The notes: generated by a model not told the origin, from the sequence alone. 30,762 nucleotides of DNA from JANRKT01 sp033763355 (GCA_033763355.1 JANRKT010000264.1:1-30762), one strand, 5' to 3'. Numbered from the stretch's first letter, positions 1 through 8,451 are shown. Numbers and translations are program-made.

Positions 1-1
1 C

Positions 2-412
2 CCGGCAAAAAAACCTGCGAGCAAGGCTGCTGAACCAGCAGAGGAAAAAACTGCATCCAAACCCCAAAAGGAAGCGGAAGAGAATGATGAAGATGATGAC
101 CTTGACATGGTGGAAGATGAAAAACCGGTTGCAAAAAAAGGCAAGGCCGTTTCAAAGACGAAGAAAGATACTGATGAAGACGATGATGACGATGCTGAAG
201 AGGTAGAAGATGACTGGGAAAAGGTGGAAGAAGAAGAAGAGTGGGACCCTGACTTTGATGAATTTGATATACCCAAATCAAAAGTCAAAAAAACTGGTGG
301 CGCAAAAAAAGCCGGTAAAGAAGAAGATGAACTGGGCGTGGATGAAGAATTTAAAGACATGGGTTTCTTTGATGATGCCGGCGGGTTTGACGATGATGAC
401 GAAGATTTCTAA
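2..412 (+). CDS. C-terminal acidic/lysine-rich tail of unidentified protein (5' partial)
   Basis: The reading frame is open from the left edge of the window and ends at TAA 410-412, so only the last 136 codons are visible. The composition is extreme. An Ala/Lys/Pro/Glu stretch is followed by alternating Lys-rich patches and runs of Asp/Glu, and the protein ends in a Gly/Phe/Asp tail (last residues GGFDDDDEDF). One more ordered patch reads EEWDPDFDEFDIPKSK. There is no catalytic motif, membrane segment or signal peptide in this part. It looks like a disordered tail on a nucleic-acid or ribosome-associated protein, but the main domain lies outside the window and I do not recognise the family. 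The coding call is firm because the frame is long and biased; the function is unknown. Confidence 0.75.
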   Translation, partial: PAKKPASKAAEPAEEKTASKPQKEAEENDEDDDLDMVEDEKPVAKKGKAVSKTKKDTDEDDDDDAEEVEDDWEKVEEEEEWDPDFDEFDIPKSKVKKTGGAKKAGKEEDELGVDEEFKDMGFFDDAGGFDDDDEDF

Positions 413-469
413 AAAAGCCAAGTGAGAACTTTTCGTTCTTTCCCTGTAAATAATTTTATTGTTTTTAAA

Positions 470-1705
470 ATGCAAATGCTGAACTGGGCCAACCGGTTCA
501 GCATTTGTTGTTTTTTAGACAACCACCAATACAATCTGCCTTTACATTCGCATGAATGCCTCATTGCTGCCGGAACGGCAGAATCTTTAGAGGCATCCTG
601 TGGAAATGCGTTTGCTTCTTTACAGCAGTTTACCCAGGAACATAACGACTGGATATTCGGTCATCTCGGTTACGACCTTAAAAACGAAACAGAGCAACTG
701 CAATCATCACATCCCGACAGGATTGGTTTCCCTGATCTTTTCTTTTTTGTGCCGCAGGTTGTTTGCATACTCAGTTACAATGAAGTTGCTGTAGGTTCAT
801 TGCAGGGCAACCATGAAAAGATTTTTGAAGAGATAAGAAACTGTGAATTTATTAATGAAGAAACCCCCGGAATAAAAATTATTCAGCAAAGAATAAAAAA
901 AGACGGGTACACTGATATCATAAAATCTTTGCAGCGCCACATACTCCGCGGCGATTGCTATGAGATTAATTTTTGCCAGGAGTTTTTTGCCGAAGATGCG
1001 GTAATAAACCCCCTTGCCACATATACTGCACTTGTAAAACTTTCCCCCAATCCTTTTTCGGTCTTTTACAAATTAAACAGCAAATACCTGCTTTGTGCAA
1101 GCCCCGAAAGGTATTTGAAAAAAGAAGGAAGCTAGCTCATCTCGCAGCCCATTAAGGGCACATGGCCACGTGACCTGCTGAATGCAGAACAGGACGGATA
1201 CAACCGGTATAAATTATACCACAGTTCAAAAGAGCGTTCTGAAAACGTAATGGTAGTTGACCTCGTGAGGCATGATCTTTCAAAAGTTTGCAAAGAAGGA
1301 ACAGTAAAAGTGGATGAGTTGTTTGGTATTTATCCTTTTCCCCAGGTGCATCAGATGGTTTCCACCATCAGCGGAACAATAAATGATAACACCGGAACAG
1401 CTGACATATTGCGGGCTACATTCCCGATGGGCTCCATGACCGGGGCACCTAAAAAAAGGGTAATGGAACTGATTGAACAATATGAGCAAACCAAACGCGG
1501 ATTGTTTTCGGGTGCCGTGGGTTATATTTCTCCTTCAGGCAATTTTGATTTTAATGTGGTGATCAGGAGCATCCTATACAATGCAGCGGACCAATACCTT
1601 TCTTTTCAAACCGGTTCGGGCATTACATTTTACAGCGATCCTGAAAAGGAATATGAGGAATGTTTGCTGAAGGCATCGGCGATGAGGAGGGTGCTGGAGG
1701 GATGA
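470..1705 (+). pseudogene. pabB: Aminodeoxychorismate synthase component I (PabB-like), interrupted by one in-frame TAG
   Basis: This is a chorismate-binding enzyme of the TrpE/PabB family, which makes 4-amino-4-deoxychorismate for folate in the cytoplasm. The frame reads through from 470 to TGA 1703-1705 (411 codons before the stop) with a single interruption, TAG at 1133-1135. Before it comes LCASPERYLKKEGS; after it come LISQPIKGTW, VVDLVRHDLSKV, FPMGSMTGAPKKRVMELIE, RGLFSGAVGYISPSG and a C-terminal SDPEKEYEECLLKASAMRR. These are the family motifs in order, and the PIKGT lysine marks PabB rather than TrpE. The stop falls where relatives usually have Lys, so one A-to-T change (AAG to TAG) would explain it. 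ATG 470 or 476 is a better start than the upstream GTG at 422, because homology seems to begin at LNWANRF. No pabA or pabC is nearby. The gene is either recently inactivated, misread in sequencing, or read through. Confidence 0.85.
473..516 (+). terminator. Perfect 12-bp hairpin plus T-rich tract over the pabB start
   Basis: CAAATGCTGAAC (473-484) and GTTCAGCATTTG (496-507) are exact inverted repeats around an 11-nt loop, followed by a T-rich tract (508-515). This has the form of an intrinsic terminator for the upstream acidic-tail gene. However, it contains one candidate ATG (476) and abuts the other (470) of the downstream gene. It may instead be a start-masking or attenuating hairpin. The structure is seen directly; the role is inferred. 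Confidence 0.55.
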
Positions 1706-1711
1706 ATACTA

Positions 1712-2848
1712 CTATTTCTTCTTTTTTGATTTGCCGGAAACCTTTTTCGCCGGCAACTTAATTTCTTCAGGATAATTATTTTTCTCAGCAACCGGAGAGT
1801 TTAAAAGCAACTGAACAGATTCATTTAGTATCTGCATTTTTTTGCTGCTGAATTCAGTCATCTTATCCAAAGGCAAACGCAGATCAAAACTGTCTTTGGA
1901 CACTTTCTGGTCAAAGCCTGGGTTGAGCCGGTTAAAATAACCGATATCCATGCCGAGGTTTTTGGTTATTACAAGTGAATTGTATTTACCGCGGATGATT
2001 TGTGTTTGTGTATTGGCTTTTTCTTCAGGCGATAACTGTAACAGGTCAACTTCATTAATATCAGCGGTAACAGTAGTGGTAACACCGCCCTGTCCTTCCA
2101 TAATGTAATGTGTGGCAATAAATTTTTTTACATGGTTTCTTGATTCGGCGGGTAAGCTGTACTGCAGTTGCCAGAAATTCCTGCTCTTGTTTTTTCTTAT
2201 CGCCGTTTCAACACGGGCAGGCCCGCCGTTGTAAGCGGCTATAACCAGCAGCCAGTCGTTCAGCTGTTCGTATAAATCACGGAGGTACCTTGATGCTGCG
2301 ATGGTGCTTTTAAACAAATCAGTCCTTTCATCCTGCCAGCGGTTAATCTGCAGGCCCATCAATCTTCCGGTTTCAGGCATAAACTGCCACGGCCCCACAG
2401 CGCCTGCCCATGATGTGGCGTTGGCTTTTAAATCAGATTCAATTACGGCAAGGTATTTCAGTTCTTTGGGCAGGTTGTATTTTACCAGTATGTTTTCAAT
2501 CAGCTTAAAATAAGGTTCACCCCATCCTTTCATTTTCTGCAAACGGGTACTGTTGTTTTCAAGATAATCTCTCACAAAAGGAATGGCCATTGGGTGCAGC
2601 TGGCTGGCATAGGATTCTGCTGCAATGTAGCCATTGTGCACAAACAGGTTTTTGAAACCATATTTTTCTGAGGGCTCATTTTTTTTAGCGGTATCACTTA
2701 TTGCAGATGAGGAGGTATTGATGACAAGTTCTTTCACAGCAGCGGCGGAATCGGCCTTTTTTATCTCTTGCGCTTTTGCTTTGTAGATAAGATTAAAAAA
2801 GCAGCACAGGATGAATACCCGGGCAATATGGCTGCAATTTTTCTGCAT
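1712..2848 (-). CDS. Secreted lytic transglycosylase, SLT/GH23 domain (MltD-like)
   Basis: This 378-residue protein probably cleaves the MurNAc-GlcNAc bond of peptidoglycan in the periplasm. A signal peptide is visible at residues 1-26 (hydrophobic VFILCCFFNLIY, then AKA before QE). The transglycosylase domain covers about residues 112-260. It has YLAVIESDLK with the likely catalytic Glu137, then AGAVGPWQFMPETGRLMGL, and the typical WLLVIAAYNGGP. The C-terminal third (about 290-340) looks like one weak LysM-type segment, and the end is very lysine-rich (KKVSGKSKKKK). It faces pabB tail to tail with only 6 bp between stop codons. It lies 38 bp downstream of gatA on the same strand, so it may be co-transcribed with gatA and tatA. 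Confidence 0.9.
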   Translation of the reverse strand: MQKNCSHIARVFILCCFFNLIYKAKAQEIKKADSAAAVKELVINTSSSAISDTAKKNEPSEKYGFKNLFVHNGYIAAESYASQLHPMAIPFVRDYLENNSTRLQKMKGWGEPYFKLIENILVKYNLPKELKYLAVIESDLKANATSWAGAVGPWQFMPETGRLMGLQINRWQDERTDLFKSTIAASRYLRDLYEQLNDWLLVIAAYNGGPARVETAIRKNKSRNFWQLQYSLPAESRNHVKKFIATHYIMEGQGGVTTTVTADINEVDLLQLSPEEKANTQTQIIRGKYNSLVITKNLGMDIGYFNRLNPGFDQKVSKDSFDLRLPLDKMTEFSSKKMQILNESVQLLLNSPVAEKNNYPEEIKLPAKKVSGKSKKKK

Positions 2849-2886
2849 AAGTTATACTTGCTGTTTGATCCTTTCCTGTATAAAAT

Positions 2887-4341
2887 TTATTTCTGCTTTG
2901 AGATTTCGTTATCGGCCATTTCCATACAATATTTTGAAAGCCGCAGCAAAGTTAGTTCTTCAAAGTGGTTACAGATCACCTGCAGGCCGAAAGGCATGCC
3001 GTTGGAATGACGGAAAAGGGGAATGGATACAGCTGGTACGCCTGCAAGGTTGGCATACACAGTGTATAAATCAGCAAGGAACATCTCAACCGGGTCATTG
3101 GTTTTTTCACCAAAACGGAAAGCAGGGGCAGGCACAGTGGGCATTATAATGGCATCATATTCTTTAAAAACTGATTGGGTTTTAAGATGAATGAGCTGCC
3201 TCATTTTTTGTGCACGGGTATAGTAAGCGTCATAATATCCGGCGCTCAATACAAAAGTGCCCAGCATAATGCGGCGTTTTACTTCCCTCCCAAAACCTTC
3301 AGAACGGGTGTGCCTGTAAAATTCTGTTAAATCAGTTTGCTGTGTGGCAGAACGGTAACCGAATTTCACCCCGTCATATCTTGAAAGATTAGAAGATGCT
3401 TCAGCAGTGGTGAGCACATAATAAGCAGGTACAATGTGATCGAGGTATTCAAAGTCAACCTCATCAACAACATGTCCTTCCTCTTTTAGCCGGTCAATAA
3501 AATCATGGATGGAGGATGAAATTTCAGCATCAAGAGAGGGGTGCTGAAGCGATTCTTTAAAGTAAGCGATCCTGAATTTTTTTTCTGACTGTAATTTGTC
3601 TGAATAAACCGGTACAGGTTTATGGCTTACTGTGCTGTCAAATTCATCAGCGCCTGCCATTACTTCAAGCAACAGGGCTGCATCTTCTGTATTGTTTGCA
3701 AATATGCCAATCTGGTCAAACGAGGAAGCATAGGCGATAAGCCCAAAACGTGATATGCGGCCATAAGTTGGTTTTAATCCGACAATGCCGCAAAAATCTG
3801 CTGGTTGCCTTACCGACCCCCCTGTATCGCTTCCCAAACTTACCATGCAAAGGCCCGCCTGTACTGCAACCGCAGACCCACCCGAAGAGCCGCCTGGCAC
3901 ACGGTTTTCATCCAATGCATTCAGCACTTTTCCGTAAGCTGAGTTTTCATTGGAGGATCCCATTGCAAATTCATCACAGTTCAGGTTGCCTATAATGATA
4001 GCGTCTTCTTTCAATAACCTGTCGATTGCTGTGGCATTGTAAAGGGAATGAAAACCATTGAGGATTTTTGAACCGGCAGTGAGCCTTTGATCTTTGTAAC
4101 AGATAACATCCTTTATACCCGCCACCACGCCGAACAACTTACCGGGTGGCAAGCCTTTGGCTTTTTTATCATCCAGTTCTTTTGCACGAAGAAGGGCTTC
4201 CTCAGCAAATACCTCAATAAATGCGTTCAGTTTTTTTGTTTGGCTGATACGTGAAAGATAATGGCCCACCACTTCAACACAGGTGGTGTGGGCGGCATTA
4301 AGCTGGTGCTGGTAATCTTTTATTGATTGATGCTGGTACAC
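2887..4341 (-). CDS. gatA: Asp-tRNA(Asn)/Glu-tRNA(Gln) amidotransferase subunit A
   Basis: GatA releases ammonia from glutamine or asparagine, which GatB uses to convert Glu-tRNA(Gln) or Asp-tRNA(Asn) to the correctly charged form. The 484 residues match the family's usual length. The amidase-signature Ser-cisSer-Lys triad is visible: Lys77 in GVVAGIKDV, Ser152 in PGGSSGGSAVA and Ser176 in GSDTGGSVRQP. The following GLKPTYGRISRFGL is also typical. The start is GTG at 4341. No in-frame ATG gives a better N-terminus, and SIKDYQHQL soon after aligns with the usual GatA beginning. gatB and gatC are not in the window. The gene lies between tatA and the transglycosylase on the same strand. Confidence 0.95.
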   Translation of the reverse strand: MYQHQSIKDYQHQLNAAHTTCVEVVGHYLSRISQTKKLNAFIEVFAEEALLRAKELDDKKAKGLPPGKLFGVVAGIKDVICYKDQRLTAGSKILNGFHSLYNATAIDRLLKEDAIIIGNLNCDEFAMGSSNENSAYGKVLNALDENRVPGGSSGGSAVAVQAGLCMVSLGSDTGGSVRQPADFCGIVGLKPTYGRISRFGLIAYASSFDQIGIFANNTEDAALLLEVMAGADEFDSTVSHKPVPVYSDKLQSEKKFRIAYFKESLQHPSLDAEISSSIHDFIDRLKEEGHVVDEVDFEYLDHIVPAYYVLTTAEASSNLSRYDGVKFGYRSATQQTDLTEFYRHTRSEGFGREVKRRIMLGTFVLSAGYYDAYYTRAQKMRQLIHLKTQSVFKEYDAIIMPTVPAPAFRFGEKTNDPVEMFLADLYTVYANLAGVPAVSIPLFRHSNGMPFGLQVICNHFEELTLLRLSKYCMEMADNEISKQK

Positions 4342-4403
4342 ACGCCAAACAGCAAAGACGGATTCTTTGGTTCAGAAAATAAATACGGGGTGAGAAGAAA
4401 ATA

Positions 4404-4631
4404 TCAGGAGGCCTGCTGTTGCTTATTGTCTTTTTCCTGGATACCCTCTTCAATTTCTTTTTTCACGTTGGTCTTTGCATCATTAAACTCCCTGATACCA
4501 CGGCCCAAACCACGCATGAATTCGGGTATCTTACGGCCACCGAAAAGAATTAATACGGCAAGGATAATCAATATCCACTCGGTACCACCGGGCATAGACA
4601 GCAACAAAGAGTTATAGTTCAATAATGACAT
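4404..4631 (-). CDS. tatA: Twin-arginine translocase subunit TatA
   Basis: This is a small membrane protein of the Sec-independent Tat pathway, which exports folded proteins. From ATG 4631 it has 75 residues. A short N-terminus is followed by the membrane helix WILIILAVLILFGG, the conserved RKIPEFMRGLGRGIREF hinge and amphipathic helix, and a charged Lys/Glu tail. A start at ATG 4658 also keeps the frame open, but a promoter-like TATTTTTG overlaps it, so 4631 is preferred; ATG 4595 (MPGGTEW) is another possibility and is common in the family. No TatC is present here. A twin-arginine-like leader occurs on the DUF1501 protein at 20535-22115, a plausible client. Only 62 bp separate it from gatA, suggesting one transcript. 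Confidence 0.9.
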   Translation of the reverse strand: MSLLNYNSLLLSMPGGTEWILIILAVLILFGGRKIPEFMRGLGRGIREFNDAKTNVKKEIEEGIQEKDNKQQQAS

Positions 4632-4655
4632 GACTGTGGTTTTATTGATGAAGTA

Positions 4656-4663
4656 CAAAAATA
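4656..4663 (-). promoter_or_regulatory. Candidate -7 element for tatA-gatA
   Basis: On the minus strand the sequence is TATTTTTG, matching the Bacteroidota -7 consensus TAnnTTTG. No good -33 TTTG stands at the expected distance. It lies about 25 bp before ATG 4631, which supports that start. Confidence 0.35.
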
Positions 4664-4723
4664 GTACAATTCACCCGATACCCGCAGCATTTCTTGTTAA
4701 AGGAATACATGGGTGGTAACGCA

Positions 4724-4752
4724 AATAAAAAAGGAACCAATGTGCTGGTTCC
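4724..4752 (-). terminator. Rho-independent terminator of rplS
   Basis: Reading the minus strand, GGAACCA (complement of 4746-4752) pairs with TGGTTCC (complement of 4733-4739) around a 6-nt loop and is followed by TTTTTTATT. It starts about 30 bp past the rplS stop. The plus strand is also T-rich beyond the stem, so it could work in both directions. Confidence 0.75.
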
Positions 4753-4780
4753 CCTTTTATTATTTATAATTAAATTGAAA

Positions 4781-5134
4781 CTATACCCTTTTTTCCCTGA
4801 TGCGGGCACTTTTACCACTGCGGCTGCGCAGGAAGTACAGCTTGGCCCTGCGTACTTTACCGGTTTTGTTCAATACAATGGATTCAATATTGGGCGAAAG
4901 CAGCGGGAATGTCCTTTCAACACCTATGCTGTCAGAGATTTTCCTCACCGTAAAAGTGGCGGTATTTCCCGTGCCCTGACGTTTGATAACATCCCCTTTA
5001 AAGCTCTGGATACGCTCCTTGTTTCCTTCTATAATCTTGTAATTCACAGTGATATTGTCTCCGGCTTTAAATTTGGGCATATCCTTTTTAGGGGTAAGCT
5101 GTTCATGAACATAATTTATAACGGCCTGGTTCAT
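4781..5134 (-). CDS. rplS: 50S ribosomal protein L19
   Basis: L19 sits at the interface of the ribosomal subunits. From ATG 5134 the protein has 117 residues, the usual size. Family segments are clear: FKAGDNITVNYKIIEGNKER, then QSFKGDVIKRQG, FTVRKISDSIGVERTFPLLS and VRRAKLYFLRSRSGKSARI. The frame is open further upstream to 5185, but that extension lies over the promoter and adds residues foreign to L19. The gene stands alone with its own promoter and terminator, rather than in the rpsP-rimM-trmD-rplS operon common in other phyla. Confidence 0.96.
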   Translation of the reverse strand: MNQAVINYVHEQLTPKKDMPKFKAGDNITVNYKIIEGNKERIQSFKGDVIKRQGTGNTATFTVRKISDSIGVERTFPLLSPNIESIVLNKTGKVRRAKLYFLRSRSGKSARIREKRV

Positions 5135-5154
5135 AATTCTATTTTTTGGGAGGG

Positions 5155-5186
5155 CAAAGGTATAGCCGGAAGGGGGAAATTCCAAA
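5155..5186 (-). promoter_or_regulatory. Bacteroidota-type promoter of rplS
   Basis: On the minus strand TTTG (complement of 5183-5186) is followed after 20 bp by TACCTTTG (complement of 5155-5162). This closely matches the known Bacteroidota consensus TTTG-N19-TAnnTTTG. Transcription would begin about 5148, leaving a short leader before ATG 5134. Confidence 0.7.
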
Positions 5187-5309
5187 AAAGTATGGGAAAA
5201 CAGCCTGTTTTCTGGGGAAAATTAATTTTTATGCGCAGACGTGGTACTTGTTTTATATCGAAAGGTATAATACTGGCCTGGATACAGTTTTGCTGCACAG
5301 ACGGGCTTA

Positions 5310-6308
5310 ATGCTGAAAAGGTTTATTATATTCATTTTTAAAAAATTGCTTTACCGGTTGCTTAAGATATGGGTTGGTCTGGCCATGAAAATATTTTGCC
5401 GGAAAGTAGTGATCAGCCACCCGGAAAAATTAAAGCTGAAAGGACCGCTGATTCTTGCCTGTAACCATCCCAACTCATTTCTTGATGCCATTATCCTTGA
5501 TGTATTATTTGATGAGCCTTTACACCCATTAGCAAGGGGAGATATTTTTAAAAATCCCGTTTATGCGAAATTGCTGAAGGCTTTAAGGATGTTGCCCGTT
5601 TACCGTGTCAGCGAAGGCGCAGAATTTCTTAATATCAATTACGAGACATTTGAAGATTGTAAAGCCATCTTCAGAAATAATGGCATTGTGCTGGTATTTG
5701 TTGAGGGCAGATGCATTAATGAATGGCGCCTGCGACCTTTAAAAAAAGGTGCAGCCCGCCTGGCCTTCAGCAGTTGGGAACAAGGTACTGGTGTGCAGGT
5801 GCTGCCCATAGGCATCAATTACAGTTCATTCAGGCGGTTTGGAAAAAATATTTTTCTGCATTTTGGAAATATCATTTCACAGCATGATATTAATGAAAAT
5901 GGTTCTGACGGGAAACAGTATCTTGCCTTCAACCATCTTGTGCACACAGAGCTTAAAAACCTTGTTTATGAAATTCCGGCGCATGATAAAATATTGCAGG
6001 AAAAAAAACTGGTCATTAGGCCTTCAGCGCTTACAAAAATTTTACTGGCTGCTCCTGCTGCTGCTGGCTGGCTGATTCATGCACCGCTGTACGTTCCTCT
6101 CCGGTCTTTTGCTTTCAGAAAAACCAGCCATAATGATCATTACGATGCTGTACTTACAGCATTATTGGTATTTCTTTATCCGTTTTATACTTTGCTTATT
6201 GCACTTATGGTATTTGCATTTACGCAATCATGGCTGAGCTTTCTGCTGCTTATTGTTTTACCATTTACTGCATGGGGTTATGTACATTTAAAGGGGCAAC
6301 TTGATTGA
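5310..6308 (+). CDS. PlsC-type glycerolipid acyltransferase with C-terminal membrane segments
   Basis: This 332-residue protein probably transfers an acyl chain to glycerol-3-phosphate or lysophosphatidic acid at the inner membrane. The N-terminal 30 residues are basic and hydrophobic. The acyltransferase domain has ACNHPNSFLDA at 50-60, with His53 and Asp59 separated by five residues instead of the classical four. It continues with LARGDIFKNP and FVEGRCINEWRLRPLKKGAARLA in place of the FPEGTRS block. Two hydrophobic stretches near residues 245-262 and 280-325 suggest a membrane-anchored C-terminus. The five-residue spacing recalls the yeast SCT1/GPT2 branch as I remember it. Glycerol-3-phosphate and lysophosphatidate are both possible acceptors. 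It diverges from rplS. Confidence 0.85.
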   Translation: MLKRFIIFIFKKLLYRLLKIWVGLAMKIFCRKVVISHPEKLKLKGPLILACNHPNSFLDAIILDVLFDEPLHPLARGDIFKNPVYAKLLKALRMLPVYRVSEGAEFLNINYETFEDCKAIFRNNGIVLVFVEGRCINEWRLRPLKKGAARLAFSSWEQGTGVQVLPIGINYSSFRRFGKNIFLHFGNIISQHDINENGSDGKQYLAFNHLVHTELKNLVYEIPAHDKILQEKKLVIRPSALTKILLAAPAAAGWLIHAPLYVPLRSFAFRKTSHNDHYDAVLTALLVFLYPFYTLLIALMVFAFTQSWLSFLLLIVLPFTAWGYVHLKGQLD

Positions 6309-6320
6309 TGCACATCAAAA

Positions 6321-6350
6321 AATAAACCCCTTGCATGAAGGGGTTATTTA
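6321..6350. terminator. Bidirectional terminator between the acyltransferase gene and rny
   Basis: AACCCCTT (6325-6332) and AAGGGGTT (6338-6345) form a hairpin with loop GCATG. T-rich DNA follows on the plus strand (TTATTTAT) and on the minus strand (complement of the A-run at 6317-6322). It sits between convergent genes and can serve both. Confidence 0.8.
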
Positions 6351-6372
6351 TAAAGGTGAGTGTATAATAAAT

Positions 6373-7941
6373 TTACCTCGCTACATTAACGGCCCTTTTC
6401 TCTCTTATCACCGTTACTTTTATCTGACCGGGATAAGTCATTTCATTTTGAATTTTCTGGGCCATTTCAAAACTTATTTTTTCGCTGTCATTGTCGCTTA
6501 CTTTATCTGCTTCCACAATTACCCTTACTTCCCTTCCTGCCTGGATGGCATATGCTTTTTCCACGCCCGGATAAGTTAATGCAAGGTTTTCAAGTTCTTT
6601 GATGCGCTGCAGGTATTGCTGCATAATTTCCCTTCTTGCACCCGGCCTTGCACCACTGATGGCATCGCAGGCCTGTACTATGGGAGAGATGACATACTGC
6701 ATTTCAATTTCGTCATGGTGTGCAGCAATAGCATTTATCACTGCGGGGTTTTCGCCGAATTTCTCAGCGAGCTTTCCGCCCAGCAAAGCATGGCTCAGTT
6801 CTGTTTCTTCATCGGGTACTTTACCAATGTCGTGCAGTAATCCGGCCCTCTTTGCAAGTTTAGGATTAAGACCCAGTTCAGCGGCCATGACACCACAGAG
6901 ATTGGCCACTTCACGGCTGTGCATCAGCAGGTTTTGACCGTATGAAGAGCGGAAACGCATCTTGCCGACAATTCTTACCAGTTCCTTATGTAACCCGTGA
7001 ATGCCTAACTCAATGACGGCCCTTTCTCCAATCTCCATTACCTGTTCTTCTATTTGCTTACGGGTTTTTTCCACTACCTCTTCAATACGTGCAGGATGAA
7101 TACGGCCATCAGCTACCAGCCTTTGCAGGGAGAGGCGGGCTATTTCCCTTCTCAATGGATCAAATGAGGAAAGAACAATCGCTTCGGGGGTATCATCTAC
7201 AATCAAATCAACGCCTGTGGCAGCTTCAATTGCACGGATGTTTCTTCCTTCCCGGCCGATGATCTGTCCTTTTATTTCATCACTTTCCAGGTTAAAAACG
7301 GTTACCGTGTTTTCAATGGTTTGTTCAGCTGCGGTACGCTGTATGGTTTGAATAATAATTTTTCTTGCTTCTTTCGTGGCTTTCAGTTTGGCATCTTCAA
7401 TAATTTCCTGTTGAACGGTAAGGGCCTGTGTGTGGGCTTCCTGTTTCAGGCTTTCTACCAGTTGGGCTTTTGCTTCCTCAGCCGTTAAGCCGGCAATTTT
7501 TTCAAGCCTGCGGATGTGCTCTTCCTGGTGTTTTTCAAGTTCATTTCTTTTTTGGTTGATGACATCAATCTGCCTGTTTAGGTTTTCTTTAATGGCTTCG
7601 TTTTCCTTCAGTTGCTTATCGAGCTGATCGGTTTTCTGGTTAATGCCCTGTTCTTTCTGCCTGATGCGGTTTTCAGAATCACTCAGTTTGCGGTTCCTTT
7701 CCAGCACTTCTTTATCATGCTCGGCTTTTAACTGTACAAACTTTTCTTTGGCTTCAAGCAGTTTCTCTTTTTTAAGGTTTTCCGCATTAACCTGTGCATC
7801 AGAAACAATCTTCTGTGCCAGTGATTCCGCTTCTTCTAATTTCTTTTGGGTGTTACCGGCAAAGAGAAGTTTACCCGCTACAATGCCAATAACAAGAGCA
7901 ATTGCACCAATTATAATGGGTATAATGAGACTGGATTCCAT
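6373..7941 (-). CDS. rny: Ribonuclease Y
   Basis: RNase Y is a membrane-anchored endoribonuclease that starts mRNA decay. The 522 residues have the usual layout. A membrane helix spans residues 5-27. A long charged coiled coil covers about 30-200. A KH domain has its GxxG loop in IIGREGRN (227-234). A metal-dependent HD domain includes HSREVANLCG (His341), GLLHDIGK (His370-Asp371) and AIAAHHDEIEM. Length and motifs are intact. The start ATG 7941 places the hydrophobic helix directly at the N-terminus as expected. It is the last gene of the pheT, coiled-coil, zapA, rny series, but 625 bp separate it from zapA, so it probably has its own promoter. Confidence 0.97.
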   Translation of the reverse strand: MESSLIIPIIIGAIALVIGIVAGKLLFAGNTQKKLEEAESLAQKIVSDAQVNAENLKKEKLLEAKEKFVQLKAEHDKEVLERNRKLSDSENRIRQKEQGINQKTDQLDKQLKENEAIKENLNRQIDVINQKRNELEKHQEEHIRRLEKIAGLTAEEAKAQLVESLKQEAHTQALTVQQEIIEDAKLKATKEARKIIIQTIQRTAAEQTIENTVTVFNLESDEIKGQIIGREGRNIRAIEAATGVDLIVDDTPEAIVLSSFDPLRREIARLSLQRLVADGRIHPARIEEVVEKTRKQIEEQVMEIGERAVIELGIHGLHKELVRIVGKMRFRSSYGQNLLMHSREVANLCGVMAAELGLNPKLAKRAGLLHDIGKVPDEETELSHALLGGKLAEKFGENPAVINAIAAHHDEIEMQYVISPIVQACDAISGARPGARREIMQQYLQRIKELENLALTYPGVEKAYAIQAGREVRVIVEADKVSDNDSEKISFEMAQKIQNEMTYPGQIKVTVIREKRAVNVAR

Positions 7942-8018
7942 GTAAAAAAAATTTAATCTGGTTCACTTGATATATTGATTATCCTGCAGGCTTTGAGGCA
8001 TTACAGGTTGGTAACCGG

Positions 8019-8026
8019 CGAAGTTA
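8019..8026 (-). promoter_or_regulatory. Candidate -7 element for rny
   Basis: On the minus strand the sequence is TAACTTCG followed by CCGG. This resembles TAnnTTTG with one change, and the same TAnnTTCGCC form recurs before pyrD and dnaB. No clear -33 motif is present. It would give a leader of roughly 70 nt. Confidence 0.35.
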
Positions 8027-8143
8027 CTAAATGAAGGCAACAGGATAAAATCCCTTTAAGAAATAAGTTTTGTTTAAAGGAAAACCCAGTAGTATTGCGA
8101 TCTGGTAAAGCGCTTTTGTTACAAGCCCGTCATTTTATTCATT

Positions 8144-8167
8144 ATTGTATTCCCGATTGTATTCCCG
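8144..8167. repeat. 12-bp tandem direct repeat
   Basis: ATTGTATTCCCG occurs twice without a gap (8144-8155 and 8156-8167) inside the zapA-rny interval. It has no evident partner elsewhere in the window. Confidence 0.8.
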
Positions 8168-8451
8168 GCTTATAGCATTGATGTTTTACTGTTTTTCCGG
8201 ATAGAACAGGTTATGTTTATGAGGTAAAGGCTAAAAATACTTGCTGTTATTGTAACGTACTCATTTTTCAATATCGCCAAAATAACTTGTTCCATCAGTT
8301 TACTGAAAGATGCTGCGGTCATTATTTAAGGGCGGAAATAGCCTGAGCCAATTGCAGCAACCAGGTTGCCGGGGAGGGATTTTTTGATAATAAATTTGAC
8401 AAGATACTTTTGGAAATACCCATTTTACTGATTGTTTCCGGAGTGAAATGA

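Noticed and set aside
422..469. GTG at 422 as the start of pabB
   Set aside because: The extra residues do not resemble the family and the ATGs at 470 and 476 directly precede the recognisable N-terminus.
5135..5185. Longer N-terminus for L19
   Set aside because: The extension lies across the rplS promoter and is foreign to L19.
4694..5341. Plus-strand frame of about 215 codons opposite rplS
   Set aside because: It is antisense to the clear L19 gene, runs through its terminator and promoter, and has no family features.
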